Source: Evansella sp. AB-P1 (lineage in GTDB: Bacteria; Bacillota; Bacilli; Bacillales; Salisediminibacteriaceae). Taken from it: 64,000 nucleotides of DNA. The stretch covers positions 84,449 through 148,448 of the forward strand of contig NZ_JARUKY010000012.1 in assembly GCF_029688925.1 (NCBI RefSeq), read 5' to 3'. The notes below the pieces were generated by a model, which saw nothing but the letters and a program-made list of their open reading frames with translations, ran no database searches and was not told the origin of the DNA. The position numbers and the translations under genes are program-made. Of this stretch, positions 45,301 to 54,173 are shown in pieces. Every line of letters starts with the position of its first letter. Position 1 is the first letter of the stretch.

Positions 45301-46398
45301 ATGAATTCTAAGCTAGAATTGTTAAATAGGATGAATAAGTTACTTTTTTATAAAGATTATTATAATGAATTTATTAAAAATTTATCAAATAATCAGTTAA
45401 ATAATTTAAATCAATTAGGTTTAGTCTTAATAGCTCCAGAAAGTTTTAAGTTAGGTATAATAGATGACATATTAACTTATTTAAAAGATTATGAGATAGT
45501 AGTCATAGATGCTGCTATTATAGATAGGTTTAATGAAGAACATTTAGCTGAATTTATACCAGAGAGCATCCCTAAATTTTTTAGATGGTGGTTGATAGAA
45601 CAAAGGTACACCAAAGGACCCATAGGTGCTTTATTAGTTTGTCCCAAAAAAGAACTTGAAATTACTACCTTAGAAAAATTAAAAGAAATAAAAGGATATA
45701 GATTACCTAGTATTGCTGAACAATACACATTGCGTTCTAGGTTACCTTCAGTTAACGGATTGTTAAATTTAATACACACTCCTGATGATGTTGTTCATCT
45801 TATAAGAGATTTAAGCCCATTTTTTAGTATGGACAAAGTAACTAGAGCTTTAAATATAATACCTGAAATCCAAACACAAAAAAATGTAGGGTTAAGTATA
45901 CACGATATAAAAAATTATTATTTTTCTGGATATTTAACAAAAAATCGCTATTATTATAATTTGTTTGCAACATTATATTTACAATTTTTACATAGATTAA
46001 TTTCAATAGTATTATTAAATACTAACAAAAGCGAAGAGACTATCTTAGAAATACAAAAAGTTGTTAATGAAGGTCTTAACCGTCAACAAAATATACAAGG
46101 AACAAGACACCTAAGTCTTAAAGAGTTAGAAAATACTTTAAATAAAATAAAGAATTTATACTTAGAATTTAATGAAAATATTTTCACCGAAAAATATAAA
46201 TTTATGGAGGTATTCAAGTACAAATTACTATGGGAAATTTTATATGACTTAATAAACTTACAAGATATTTCTTATAAAAATTGGCAAACGGTGTTCTATC
46301 AACTTAAACAATGTGACGTATATATAACCGAATGGGAGGAATTAGTTTTAGTAAGTACTTTATTTCAATTAATAGATCAAAAGGATTGGATAATGTAA
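45301..46398 (+). CDS. NDK-like phosphotransferase paralogue 2 with C-terminal extension
   Basis: The protein has 365 residues and is a diverged paralogue of 42263-43357. It repeats LVLIAPESF (Ala45), FRWWLIEQRY, KGPIGALLV, YTLRSRLPS (Arg145) and LLNLIHTPDD (Asn156, His159). The SHNS after the His in paralogue 1 is PDD here. The C-terminal helical region ends WEELVLVSTLFQL, matching WERLVILTTLFKA in paralogue 1. Start ATG 45301 has GAGGTG upstream. The two may form a heteromer. Confidence 0.65.
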   Translation: MNSKLELLNRMNKLLFYKDYYNEFIKNLSNNQLNNLNQLGLVLIAPESFKLGIIDDILTYLKDYEIVVIDAAIIDRFNEEHLAEFIPESIPKFFRWWLIEQRYTKGPIGALLVCPKKELEITTLEKLKEIKGYRLPSIAEQYTLRSRLPSVNGLLNLIHTPDDVVHLIRDLSPFFSMDKVTRALNIIPEIQTQKNVGLSIHDIKNYYFSGYLTKNRYYYNLFATLYLQFLHRLISIVLLNTNKSEETILEIQKVVNEGLNRQQNIQGTRHLSLKELENTLNKIKNLYLEFNENIFTEKYKFMEVFKYKLLWEILYDLINLQDISYKNWQTVFYQLKQCDVYITEWEELVLVSTLFQLIDQKDWIM

Positions 46399-47242
46399 TG
46401 TACAATGACCCTTAAAAAATGTCTCTTCACTAAATTATATGATACACGTACATTTCCAAAAACCACGTGGTTAAGAAACGTTTTTTGATTTGTTTTAAAA
46501 GTTTTCTCTTTAAATACCTCGGAGAAATTACTGAAAACTTTGGAAAATGTTTGTTTCTTTCAATGTCTTTAATTTAAGATTTTTAGCGATAAAAAGATAA
46601 ATTTTTTCTAAAATCGTGTTAGGGACGTTTCCCCTCTCACTGACAGTTTTAATGAAAAATTCTAGACAGTGCTGATACTTCTTCTAAGCTTGTTTCTTCA
46701 ACTTGTTTATTTTGAGAGACTCTGCCTGATTAAAGAGAGATAATTTCATTTAAGATCTATAGGTGTCTTTTCTGGTATACCGAATTGTTCTTTATACCAT
46801 GATATTATTGCCGTCAACTCGGCATTTAATTTTTCGAGTGTAGAAACACGTTCTTCTGAGTTTCCATTTATTGGTTCATATCCCATTTTTTATTCGAATT
46901 ATTCATTCAGCATCTTTTTTATAGTGAGCTTATTTTGATCTATGACAGACTCTCTAGTAACCAATGAAATTGCCAGGGGACTTATAGAAGAGGCTTCTAT
47001 CCAGAAGAAAACACCTTTTTCGATTACAAAAAAACAAACAAATCAAGGTGAAATATTATCAAGCTGTAATAGGTTACTGTAATGTTGTTGTTTTAACTAT
47101 TCCGAATTCTTTAATTGAATTATTTGTAGTCTTATAAAATATTTTTACAACAAGAATTAATAGATTAATTTCAAAAAAATTTGAAAACTAAATATCATAA
47201 ATATATAATACTATTATACATGTTACAATCAGGAGGACTTTT
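46399..47242. other. 844-bp gap in the cluster with decayed insertion-sequence remains
   Basis: There is no intact gene. On the minus strand 46746-46886 reads 46 residues containing STLEKLNAELTAIISWYKEQ, resembling the N-terminus of IS66-type transposases, with no ribosome site. A second broken minus-strand frame lies at about 46540-46680. The trpB ribosome site (CAGGAGGA) is just before 47243. The gap separates trpBA from the other biosynthetic genes, so trpBA may have its own promoter. Confidence 0.4.
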
Positions 47243-48475
47243 ATGACAAATGAGGACTTTTTTGGACAATTTGGAGGATCTTTCATACCAGAAATACTAC
47301 ATCCTGTAATTAATGAATTAAAAGTAGAATTTAATAAAATCAAGAGTGATGGTGAATTTTGGAATGAGTATTCACGTTTATTGAGTAATTACTCAACGCG
47401 TGCAACTCCGCTTACTTATGCATCACGATTAACTGAACATTTTTCGAAAGCAAAGATTTATATTAAAAGAGAAGACCTAAATCATACTGGTGCTCATAAA
47501 TTTAATAACGTGATTGGGCAAGGACTCTTAACAAAACGTATGGGTAAGGAAAGAGTAATAGCAGAAACAGGTGCTGGTCAACATGGTGTAGCAACTTCAA
47601 TTATGGCTGCAATGCTTGGAATTAAGGCTACCATATATATGGGTGCTGTAGATGTTGAAAGGCAATACCCTAATGTATTTTGGATGAAACAATTAGGTGC
47701 TGAAGTTGTACCAGTTGAACATGGTTCTGGAACCTTGAAAGATGCGATAAATGAAGCTCTTAGAGATTGGGTAAGTAATTTTGACACAACTCATTATGTT
47801 TTAGGAACAGCTTGTGGACCAGCACCTTTCCCGGAAATGGTAACACATTTCCAATCTATTATAGGTAAAGAATTAAAAGAACAAATTCTTAAGTCAGAGG
47901 GAAGATTCCCCAATAAAATCTATGCCTGTGTTGGTGGAGGATCTAATGCTATTGGTATATTTAATGATTTTATAGAAGAGAAAGAAGTAGAATTAATTGG
48001 GGTTGAAGCGGGTGGAAGAGGCCCTAATAGTGAACAGCACGCTTCCCGTATTGCATATAAAAAAGGAAAAGTTGGGATTGCCCAAGGATATAAAACAATT
48101 TTTCTACAAAATGATGATGGTCAAATGCTAAAAACGCATAGTATAGCAGCTGGTTTAGATTATGTTGGTGTTTCACCTATACTTGCAGATTTATTTAATG
48201 AAAATAGGGTTAAATTTTCTGCTTCAACAGATGATGATGTTATAAAAGCATTTACTTTACTAGTAAAATTGGAGGGAATTATACCTGCATTGGAATCTAC
48301 TCATGCGTTTGCAAAGGCTTTTGAAGAAATTGATAAAACTAATAAAGATGATATTATAGTAATCAATTTATCGGGTAGAGGAGATAAGGATATATTTAAC
48401 ATAGCTGAAGCTCTATTTGATAAAGAGTGGATAGAATTTATAAAAAGGAGAAGCTTGCAGTATGAGTCTAACTGA
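47243..48475 (+). CDS. trpB: Tryptophan synthase beta chain
   Basis: The protein has 410 residues, full length. It opens FFGQFGGSFIPEIL. The PLP lysine is in HTGAHKFNNVIGQG (Lys86) and the catalytic Glu in ETGAGQHGVA (Glu108). YVLGTACGPAPFPEMV, the phosphate loop GGGSNAIGIF and LSGRGDKD are intact. It condenses indole with serine to give tryptophan. No trpE, D, C or F is nearby, so this is a stand-alone, cluster-specific pair. It may supply Trp or an analogue, or be a resistant second copy of a target. Confidence 0.92.
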   Translation: MTNEDFFGQFGGSFIPEILHPVINELKVEFNKIKSDGEFWNEYSRLLSNYSTRATPLTYASRLTEHFSKAKIYIKREDLNHTGAHKFNNVIGQGLLTKRMGKERVIAETGAGQHGVATSIMAAMLGIKATIYMGAVDVERQYPNVFWMKQLGAEVVPVEHGSGTLKDAINEALRDWVSNFDTTHYVLGTACGPAPFPEMVTHFQSIIGKELKEQILKSEGRFPNKIYACVGGGSNAIGIFNDFIEEKEVELIGVEAGGRGPNSEQHASRIAYKKGKVGIAQGYKTIFLQNDDGQMLKTHSIAAGLDYVGVSPILADLFNENRVKFSASTDDDVIKAFTLLVKLEGIIPALESTHAFAKAFEEIDKTNKDDIIVINLSGRGDKDIFNIAEALFDKEWIEFIKRRSLQYESN

Positions 48476-49229
48476 ATATATAAATAAAAGAAAAAAGGAC
48501 AAAAGCATTTTAATAATGGCCCATCAAGTGTTAGGGTACCCTGATTTTGAAACTAACTATGAAATGATTAAGCTCTTCGCAAAATACAATATTGATTTAA
48601 TTGAATTACAAATTCCTTTTTCAGAGCCTCTTGCTGATGGACCTTTGTTCTTAAAGGCAAATCAAGAAGCTCTAATGTCTAGTACCACAGTAAAAGAATG
48701 TGTGAATTTTGCAAAAAAAGTCTATGAAGATTTTGGAATCCCTTTGATTTTCATGACTTACTATAATGTTATGTATAGTATAGGCATTGAAAGGTTTGTG
48801 AAACTTTCAAAAGAATCTGGAGTTAAAGGGTTTATTATTCCAGATGCACTTCCTGAACAAAGTGAAGATTATGTCTGTTTGTCCAAGAAATATAAAATTG
48901 ATCCCATATTTTTAGCTACATCTTATACTCCAAAACATAGATTAAGATATCTTTCGGAAACAACGGGTGGTTTTTTATATTGTGTTGCTAGAAAAGGTGT
49001 TACAGGTTACAAGACAAATTTTGACGTTAATACAGCAGAGTTCTTGAATAATTGTAAGAAAATTTCCGAAAAACCATTAGGATTAGGCTTTGGAATCCAG
49101 AATAAAAAGGACATAGACTTCTTAATAGGTAAATCCGATATAGCAATAATAGGAAGTCAATTACTTAAGTTACTTAATGATAGTGGTCTCGAGGGGGTTG
49201 AGGAGTTTTTAGCGTCAATAACTGAATGA
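48462..49229 (+). CDS. trpA: Tryptophan synthase alpha chain, divergent
   Basis: The protein has 255 residues. The catalytic pair is kept: Glu48 in LIELQIPFSEP and Asp59 in LADGP. Other landmarks are FMTYYNVMYSIG, ARKGVTGYKTNF and LGFGIQNKKD. It departs from the family at the start (MAHQVLGYPDF where PYLTAGDP is usual), at IPDALPEQ and elsewhere. It should release indole from indole-3-glycerol phosphate for TrpB. The start overlaps trpB by 14 bp, with AAAAGGAG inside trpB. Confidence 0.85.
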   Translation: MSLTEYINKRKKDKSILIMAHQVLGYPDFETNYEMIKLFAKYNIDLIELQIPFSEPLADGPLFLKANQEALMSSTTVKECVNFAKKVYEDFGIPLIFMTYYNVMYSIGIERFVKLSKESGVKGFIIPDALPEQSEDYVCLSKKYKIDPIFLATSYTPKHRLRYLSETTGGFLYCVARKGVTGYKTNFDVNTAEFLNNCKKISEKPLGLGFGIQNKKDIDFLIGKSDIAIIGSQLLKLLNDSGLEGVEEFLASITE

Positions 49230-49683
49230 GAATATTTTTTTCATTTCAACTCATCACCTAAAAATTTATGATGAATAAAAGTTGTTACACTTAAAAGCTA
49301 CACGTCATTAACACCATATTTACTGAAAAGTCACAAATATACCTGCGATCAGTATTTTGAAAGCTAATACTTATTAATGTTCTTTTTCGGGTACAAGGTT
49401 GATTTGAACTGTACCCCAACTGTGAGTAGACCGTATTTTGCTACGTTAGCCTTTTAAATTTTATAATCTAGTAAACTCGTTGGTGTTCTCTCTGTTGAAA
49501 GACTATGAATCTTATTAGTATTATTGGTTAGTTTTTGGATCATTTCATGAACCACTTCACATCGGTATACTTGTGTTTTCTAAGACTCTATTAAGGCTTA
49601 TGTTAACTTTTCCAATCCAATCTCTCTGTGGAGGAGTAAAAGACGAATAATCTTCCAATCGCCTATGGCTCCTTCTTGCTCTC
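49230..49683. other. Gap between cluster and istB
   Basis: About 450 bp without a convincing gene. I searched by eye for an internal IS21 end (TGATTAC with TACCA boxes) that would mark the original boundary next to istB and saw none. Fragmentary minus-strand frames suggest decayed transposase sequence. Confidence 0.35.
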
Positions 49684-50526
49684 TCATCTTTCGATGGAAC
49701 CTTCTGAATATATCAGGTATATCAGAAGCCTGAAACGCATGGGCACCCTTGATTGTTTTTCGTAGGAACGTGTGTGTTTTGCGATCACTTGATTTTGAGC
49801 CACAATGATCACTTGATCCACAAAAATTTTTGCCCATACCGTTTTTAGAATAGCCTCCGCAATTGTTTCATTTCCCAATAAGGTATAAGGTAAGGGCTCT
49901 TTTCCATAAACACTCAAAAGCTTTGATTTACATACAAACACTAGGGTCAATTTGGATTCTGTGATTTCTAATAGGATTGCTGCTTCATCCGTTGATAGAT
50001 CTGTCAGTAACCATTCATCAAGGATGAGTAAATCTAGTTTCGTATATTTTTTAATCAATTTTCGATAGCTTCCATCCGCAGCTAGTTTTGCGAGAGACAG
50101 CTCATCCAACAATTCCGGTAATCGAATGTATTTAACATTGTAGAATTGACGACAAGCAGATATCCCAAAAGCAGTAGCTAAGAAGGACTTCCCTAAACCA
50201 GTAGGACCTTTCAAAATGATATTGTGACTGTCATGGATATAGCTACCGCTGGCCAGTTTTAATATCAAACTCTTATCTAGTTTTCGATCCTCGTGATATT
50301 CCAAATCCTCAATACAAGCATTTGAATTTAAAAAAGTTGCTGTTTTAATCAATCGTTGAAGCTTATTACTTTTACGACGGGAATATTCTAAATCAATGAG
50401 TAAACTAAAACGTTCTTCAAAACTCATCTTCTGAAACTCTTTATTCATGGATTGCTCCTTATAGGCTTCCACCATTCCACTTAATTTCATTTCGTTTAGT
50501 TTGGTTAATGTTTGTTCATTCATCAT
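49684..50526 (-). CDS. istB: IS21-family ATPase helper IstB
   Basis: The protein has 280 residues. The AAA+ core is intact: Walker A GPTGLGKSF, Walker B LLILDEW, sensor region LLTDLSTDEAAILLEI. IstB helps target choice and strand transfer by IstA. Its ATG overlaps the istA stop (ATGA), the normal arrangement. After about residue 195 the sequence no longer follows the usual IstB C-terminus (no GxSxRK-like ending), so the 3' end may be rearranged or decayed. Confidence 0.85.
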   Translation of the reverse strand: MMNEQTLTKLNEMKLSGMVEAYKEQSMNKEFQKMSFEERFSLLIDLEYSRRKSNKLQRLIKTATFLNSNACIEDLEYHEDRKLDKSLILKLASGSYIHDSHNIILKGPTGLGKSFLATAFGISACRQFYNVKYIRLPELLDELSLAKLAADGSYRKLIKKYTKLDLLILDEWLLTDLSTDEAAILLEITESKLTLVFVCKSKLLSVYGKEPLPYTLLGNETIAEAILKTVWAKIFVDQVIIVAQNQVIAKHTRSYEKQSRVPMRFRLLIYLIYSEGSIER

Positions 50527-52109
50527 TTATCCGTTCCCCCATAGTAAGAAGCTCCACGTGTGAAGCCATAGTTACTTTTGCTGATATCTGTTTGACGTTT
50601 CAATTCTTGCTCGGCATCATTCTTTTTGTTGTTCTTTAAGATCGTTTGAATACTTTTGACCGTTGGTCTTTTAGTCATAGAAGTTACCATTTTACATGCA
50701 CGTTCAATTTCATATTTTGTGTAACGACGTTCAGACTTCTTCAATAAAAATATGGACTGTAACGCCTGTTTTTCATTAAGTGAAGTATCTAAAAGATATC
50801 GTATGACACTCAAGGTGGATTCCCCGATTCTTTCAGCCCATTCAACGGCAGCGTCTGGCGTCTGACCCACGTACAACTTATGATTGTCAGGCATATGGTC
50901 ATGAGTGGTGGAAGATTGTCCAAATTTCCCATATAATCGTTTATGTGATGCCACACGCATATGATTAAAAAAGACTTCAATGAGGTTTTCAGTAATCTTG
51001 ACCTCGACTTCTCGGTTAATATATTCGTATGGTACCGAATAAAACATGCTATCGATAGAAAGATGATAGTTAGGACCTATTGTCGTCTTTTTCCATTGAG
51101 ACATTTTATAAGGTGCTATCGGAAGGGGAGAAAAGGCGAATTTCTCCTCTTCTTCAAATGCCGACAAACGAGACCCTTTTTTCCGAGTAAAAGGGCGCTG
51201 ATTGAATTCATCTAATTTCTTCCAAACTTCTTCGTTCAATTCATCGATACTGAAGCAATGTGTATTTCTTAATGCCGCAATAATCCATGTTGAAATTACC
51301 CCAACATACCCTTCAACACTTGCCTTATCTTTCGGAGTACGAACTCGTGCAGGCATCACAACAGTGTTATAGTAATCTGCCATCTCTCTATAAGTTGGAT
51401 TTAAAATCAATTCACGTGTGGTATGCTTTGTCACACTCGTTTTCAGATTATCTGGTACTATAATTTGTGTTGAGCCACCAAAATACTTATAAGCATTATT
51501 GTGAGCAGTAATCCATGAATGGGAATCCATCGATAGGGTTGCTTCCGCATAGGAGAATTGACTGCACGGCAGTGTCGCAACGAAAACATACGCTTTAACC
51601 TTCTCCCCATTATCTCTATCAATGATGAAGGCAGTAGATCCTGCCCAATCAACTTCCATTATTTCACCTGGTTTTCTGCGAATACGCAATGTGGCTTTGT
51701 ACTTGTCGGCGTACTTACTGTAGTGACGCAAAAAACTACGATACGAGTATGGAATCTTTTGATTCACTCTACATTCAGCTTCATACTCATGATGAAGAAG
51801 AGAAAGTGTTACATTGGGCTTAGCCAACTCTTCATGAATATAATCAAAATTCAATGCTTGACGGCCAGAAGCCTCCAAAGATTTCTCAGGAAAAAGAAAC
51901 TCATCATTCCATTTATCCATCATTAATTCTTCCTCTAACGGAAAAACTAATCCCTTCTTTTCAGCTAGGTCAATCACCTCTGTTACTTTTTGACGAGAGT
52001 GACCTGTACTGGCGGCAATGCCCCTGAGACTGATCCCCTCATCGTGCAATCCAATATCTTTCGGTAATGAATCATACAAAAAATACCTCCTACATAAATA
52101 ATGACACAC
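50523..52109 (-). CDS. istA: IS21-family transposase IstA
   Basis: The protein has 528 residues. An N-terminal helix-turn-helix (EGISLRGIAASTGHSRQKVTEVI) is followed by the integrase core. The DDE residues appear as the Asp of MEVDWAG, the Asp of IVPDNLKTSV and the Glu of KASVEGYVG. The C-terminal Mu-type region contains YSVPYEYINREVEVKI. The gene reads from the right terminus inward, 126 bp from the end, as in canonical IS21. All catalytic residues are present, so the element may still move. Confidence 0.92.
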   Translation of the reverse strand: MCHYLCRRYFLYDSLPKDIGLHDEGISLRGIAASTGHSRQKVTEVIDLAEKKGLVFPLEEELMMDKWNDEFLFPEKSLEASGRQALNFDYIHEELAKPNVTLSLLHHEYEAECRVNQKIPYSYRSFLRHYSKYADKYKATLRIRRKPGEIMEVDWAGSTAFIIDRDNGEKVKAYVFVATLPCSQFSYAEATLSMDSHSWITAHNNAYKYFGGSTQIIVPDNLKTSVTKHTTRELILNPTYREMADYYNTVVMPARVRTPKDKASVEGYVGVISTWIIAALRNTHCFSIDELNEEVWKKLDEFNQRPFTRKKGSRLSAFEEEEKFAFSPLPIAPYKMSQWKKTTIGPNYHLSIDSMFYSVPYEYINREVEVKITENLIEVFFNHMRVASHKRLYGKFGQSSTTHDHMPDNHKLYVGQTPDAAVEWAERIGESTLSVIRYLLDTSLNEKQALQSIFLLKKSERRYTKYEIERACKMVTSMTKRPTVKSIQTILKNNKKNDAEQELKRQTDISKSNYGFTRGASYYGGTDK

Positions 52110-52145
52110 CCTTAGGTGTGCTCACTAATTATACAGAAGGTAAAG

Positions 52146-52235
52146 TGGTAAACTCTCTGTCACTTACTGGTACATTCTTTGTCATTCGATGGTAAGAACT
52201 ATGTCACTAGTGGTACATTTCATTGGCTGTAATCA
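52146..52235. repeat. Right terminal inverted repeat with TACCA boxes
   Basis: Read on the minus strand from 52235 it begins TGATTACAGCC and has TGTACCA or TTACCA boxes about every 22 bp. The block CCATCGAATGACAA matches CCACCGAATGACAA in the left end. It lies upstream of istA, so it also holds the istA promoter region. Confidence 0.8.
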
Positions 52236-52240
52236 AATGG

Positions 52241-53827
52241 CAAGGGGACTTGGCATTTCCTTGTTTTTCGTTAGCTAAGATGAAAAGAAAATCACCTCAA
52301 GTTATAGCAAAGTCTTTATCGGATAAAATAAAAAATCCTCTATTTGAAAATGTTGTAGCAGATGGTCCTTACGTCAATGTTTTTTTAAACAAGGAAGTTG
52401 TAAGTGTAAATACCATCAAAACTATTTTACAAGCTGGAGATAATTATGGTACACAAAAGATAGGGAATGGTAAAAATATCGTTATCGATTTCTCTTCTCC
52501 CAATATTGCAAAACCATTTTCCATGGGACATTTAAGATCTACTGTAATAGGAAATGCCATTGCAAACCTTGTGGAAAAATGTGGATATAACGCAGTTAAA
52601 ATAAACCACCTTGGAGACTGGGGAACGCAGTTTGGAAAGCTAATCGCAGCTTACAAACTATGGGGTGACGAGAAACGAATAAAACAAAAAACTATTACTG
52701 AATTGTTAAACCTTTATGTGCAATTCCATAAAGAAGCAGAACATAACACTAGCTTAGAAGAGGATGCACGACTTTGGTTTAGAAAGCTAGAGGATGGAGA
52801 TGAAGAAGCTCATAGTCTATGGCAATGGTTTAGAGATGAATCATTACAAGAATTTTCTAAAATATACGAGCTGTTAGATGTTCACTTTGATTCCTACCAA
52901 GGTGAAGCCTTTTATAATGATAAGATGGAAGGAACCGTCAATAAATTAAAGGAAAATCAGCTTCTTTCTATTTCAGAAGGGGCCGAAGTAGTTACTTTAG
53001 AGGAATATGCTTACCCTCCTTGCTTGATTACAAAATCTGATGGAGCTACATTATATGCTACGAGAGATTTAACTGCAGCAATTTATAGAAAAGAAGAATA
53101 TCATTTTGAAAAAGCTTTGTATGTTGTGGGACACGAGCAAAGCTTACATTTCAAGCAAGTTTTTTCTGTTCTAGAAAAAATGGGGTATGAATGGGCAAAA
53201 GGAATGGAGCATATTCCATTCGGGTTTATTTTAAAAGAAGGTAAAAAAATGTCTACAAGAAAAGGAAAGATTGTTCTTTTAGAAGAAGTTATAATAGACG
53301 CAATTGCACTAGCAAAGGAAAATATTGAAAACAAAAACCCACATTTAGAAAACAAAGAGGATGTTGCAAATATGGTGGGTATTGGTGCTATCATTTTTCA
53401 TGACCTAAAAAATGAAAGACAAAATAACGTGGAGTTTTCTTTAGAAGATATGCTTCGTTTTGAAGGGACAACAGGTCCTTATGTTCAATATACACATGCA
53501 CGAGCATGCTCTATTCTTAAAAAAAGAAATATTGAGGAGAATGTGGAAGAAGTAAAAGGACTTGATGATCCATATAGTTGGCACGTAGTAAAAAGTTTAA
53601 TGGAGTTTCCAACAATTATTGAAAAAAGCTATTATCAATCTGAACCGTCTTACATTGCAAAGTACTTAATAGATTTATGTCAGGACTTTAATAAATATTA
53701 TAGTCATGTGAAAATTTTAAATGATGACGGTCAGCAACAAAATAGATTATCATTAGTAAAATCAGTAACAATTGTGATAAAAGAAGGGTTACGATTATTG
53801 GGATTAAAGGCACCAGAAAAAATGTAG
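52241..53827 (+). pseudogene. argS: argS 3' part, codons 36-563
   Basis: Arginyl-tRNA synthetase lacking its first 35 codons. The frame resumes QGDLAFPCFSLAK right after the duplicated AATGG. The class I signature is SPNIAKPFSMGHLRST (HIGH-like) and the KMSKS-like motif is KKMSTRKG. The C-terminal anticodon-binding domain (VQYTHARACSIL onward) is complete. A TTG at 52223 inside the element could start an N-truncated protein of 534 residues, but it has no ribosome site and only part of the Add-1 tRNA-elbow domain. The cell presumably needs another argS unless this fragment works. Confidence 0.88.
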
Positions 53828-53848
53828 TGGCGGTTGGGAGTAATGTTG

Positions 53849-54064
53849 ATGAATTCAAAACAAAATGATCAAGATCGAATAAAACTTAAAGCATTTCGGA
53901 ATGCATATATTTCCGTTTTCGTCATTTATTTATTTACTGTTATCTTAAATGATGTAGTATTTCAACTGGATCTAGATTATCGATATATATTTTCTATTAC
54001 CGTTGTTTCCATGGTAGTAGTCTTTTACTTTACAATATTTTTGGAGAAAAAAAACACAAAATAA
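53849..54064 (+). CDS. Small two-helix membrane protein
   Basis: The protein has 71 residues. Helices lie at about 20-38 (AYISVFVIYLFTVI) and 46-64 (IFSITVVSMVVVFYFTIF), with a basic tail. ATG 53849 has GGGAG about eight bases upstream; ATG 53843 is possible. It lies 21 bp after argS and was probably part of the argS transcript. Unknown function. Confidence 0.55.
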   Translation: MNSKQNDQDRIKLKAFRNAYISVFVIYLFTVILNDVVFQLDLDYRYIFSITVVSMVVVFYFTIFLEKKNTK

Positions 54065-54173
54065 ATTGGTTATTAACAAGATGGGTGAGAAAGTAAAAGT
54101 AGAATTGTAGCTTCTATACTTTATGAAACTTAATTAAGTTTTATTTCGTCTTATTAGTAAAGGAGGATTTTCC

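Larger units (their letters stand above)
31038..52235. mobile_element. 21.2-kb IS21-family element carrying a biosynthetic gene cluster, inserted in argS
   Basis: The left terminus is TGATTACCGCCA and the right is TGGCTGTAATCA, so the ends are 5'-TG...CA-3' inverted repeats as in the IS21 family. AATGG flanks both sides (31033-31037 and 52236-52240), a 5-bp target duplication within the family's usual range. istA and istB lie at the right end, reading leftward. Everything between istB and the left terminus (31.3-49.2 kb) is passenger DNA encoding an exporter operon and a biosynthetic operon. I saw no second IS21 copy and no extra TGATTAC end next to istB, so it reads as one element with a displaced distal end rather than a composite transposon. 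Confidence 0.88.

Noticed and set aside
31038..52235. Composite transposon made of two IS copies
   Set aside because: Only one istA/istB pair and only one pair of termini were found; the left end has no transposase.
52223..53827. Complete arginyl-tRNA synthetase gene starting at TTG 52223
   Set aside because: The first six codons lie in the mobile element terminus, there is no ribosome site, and the true N-terminus is at 30933-31037.
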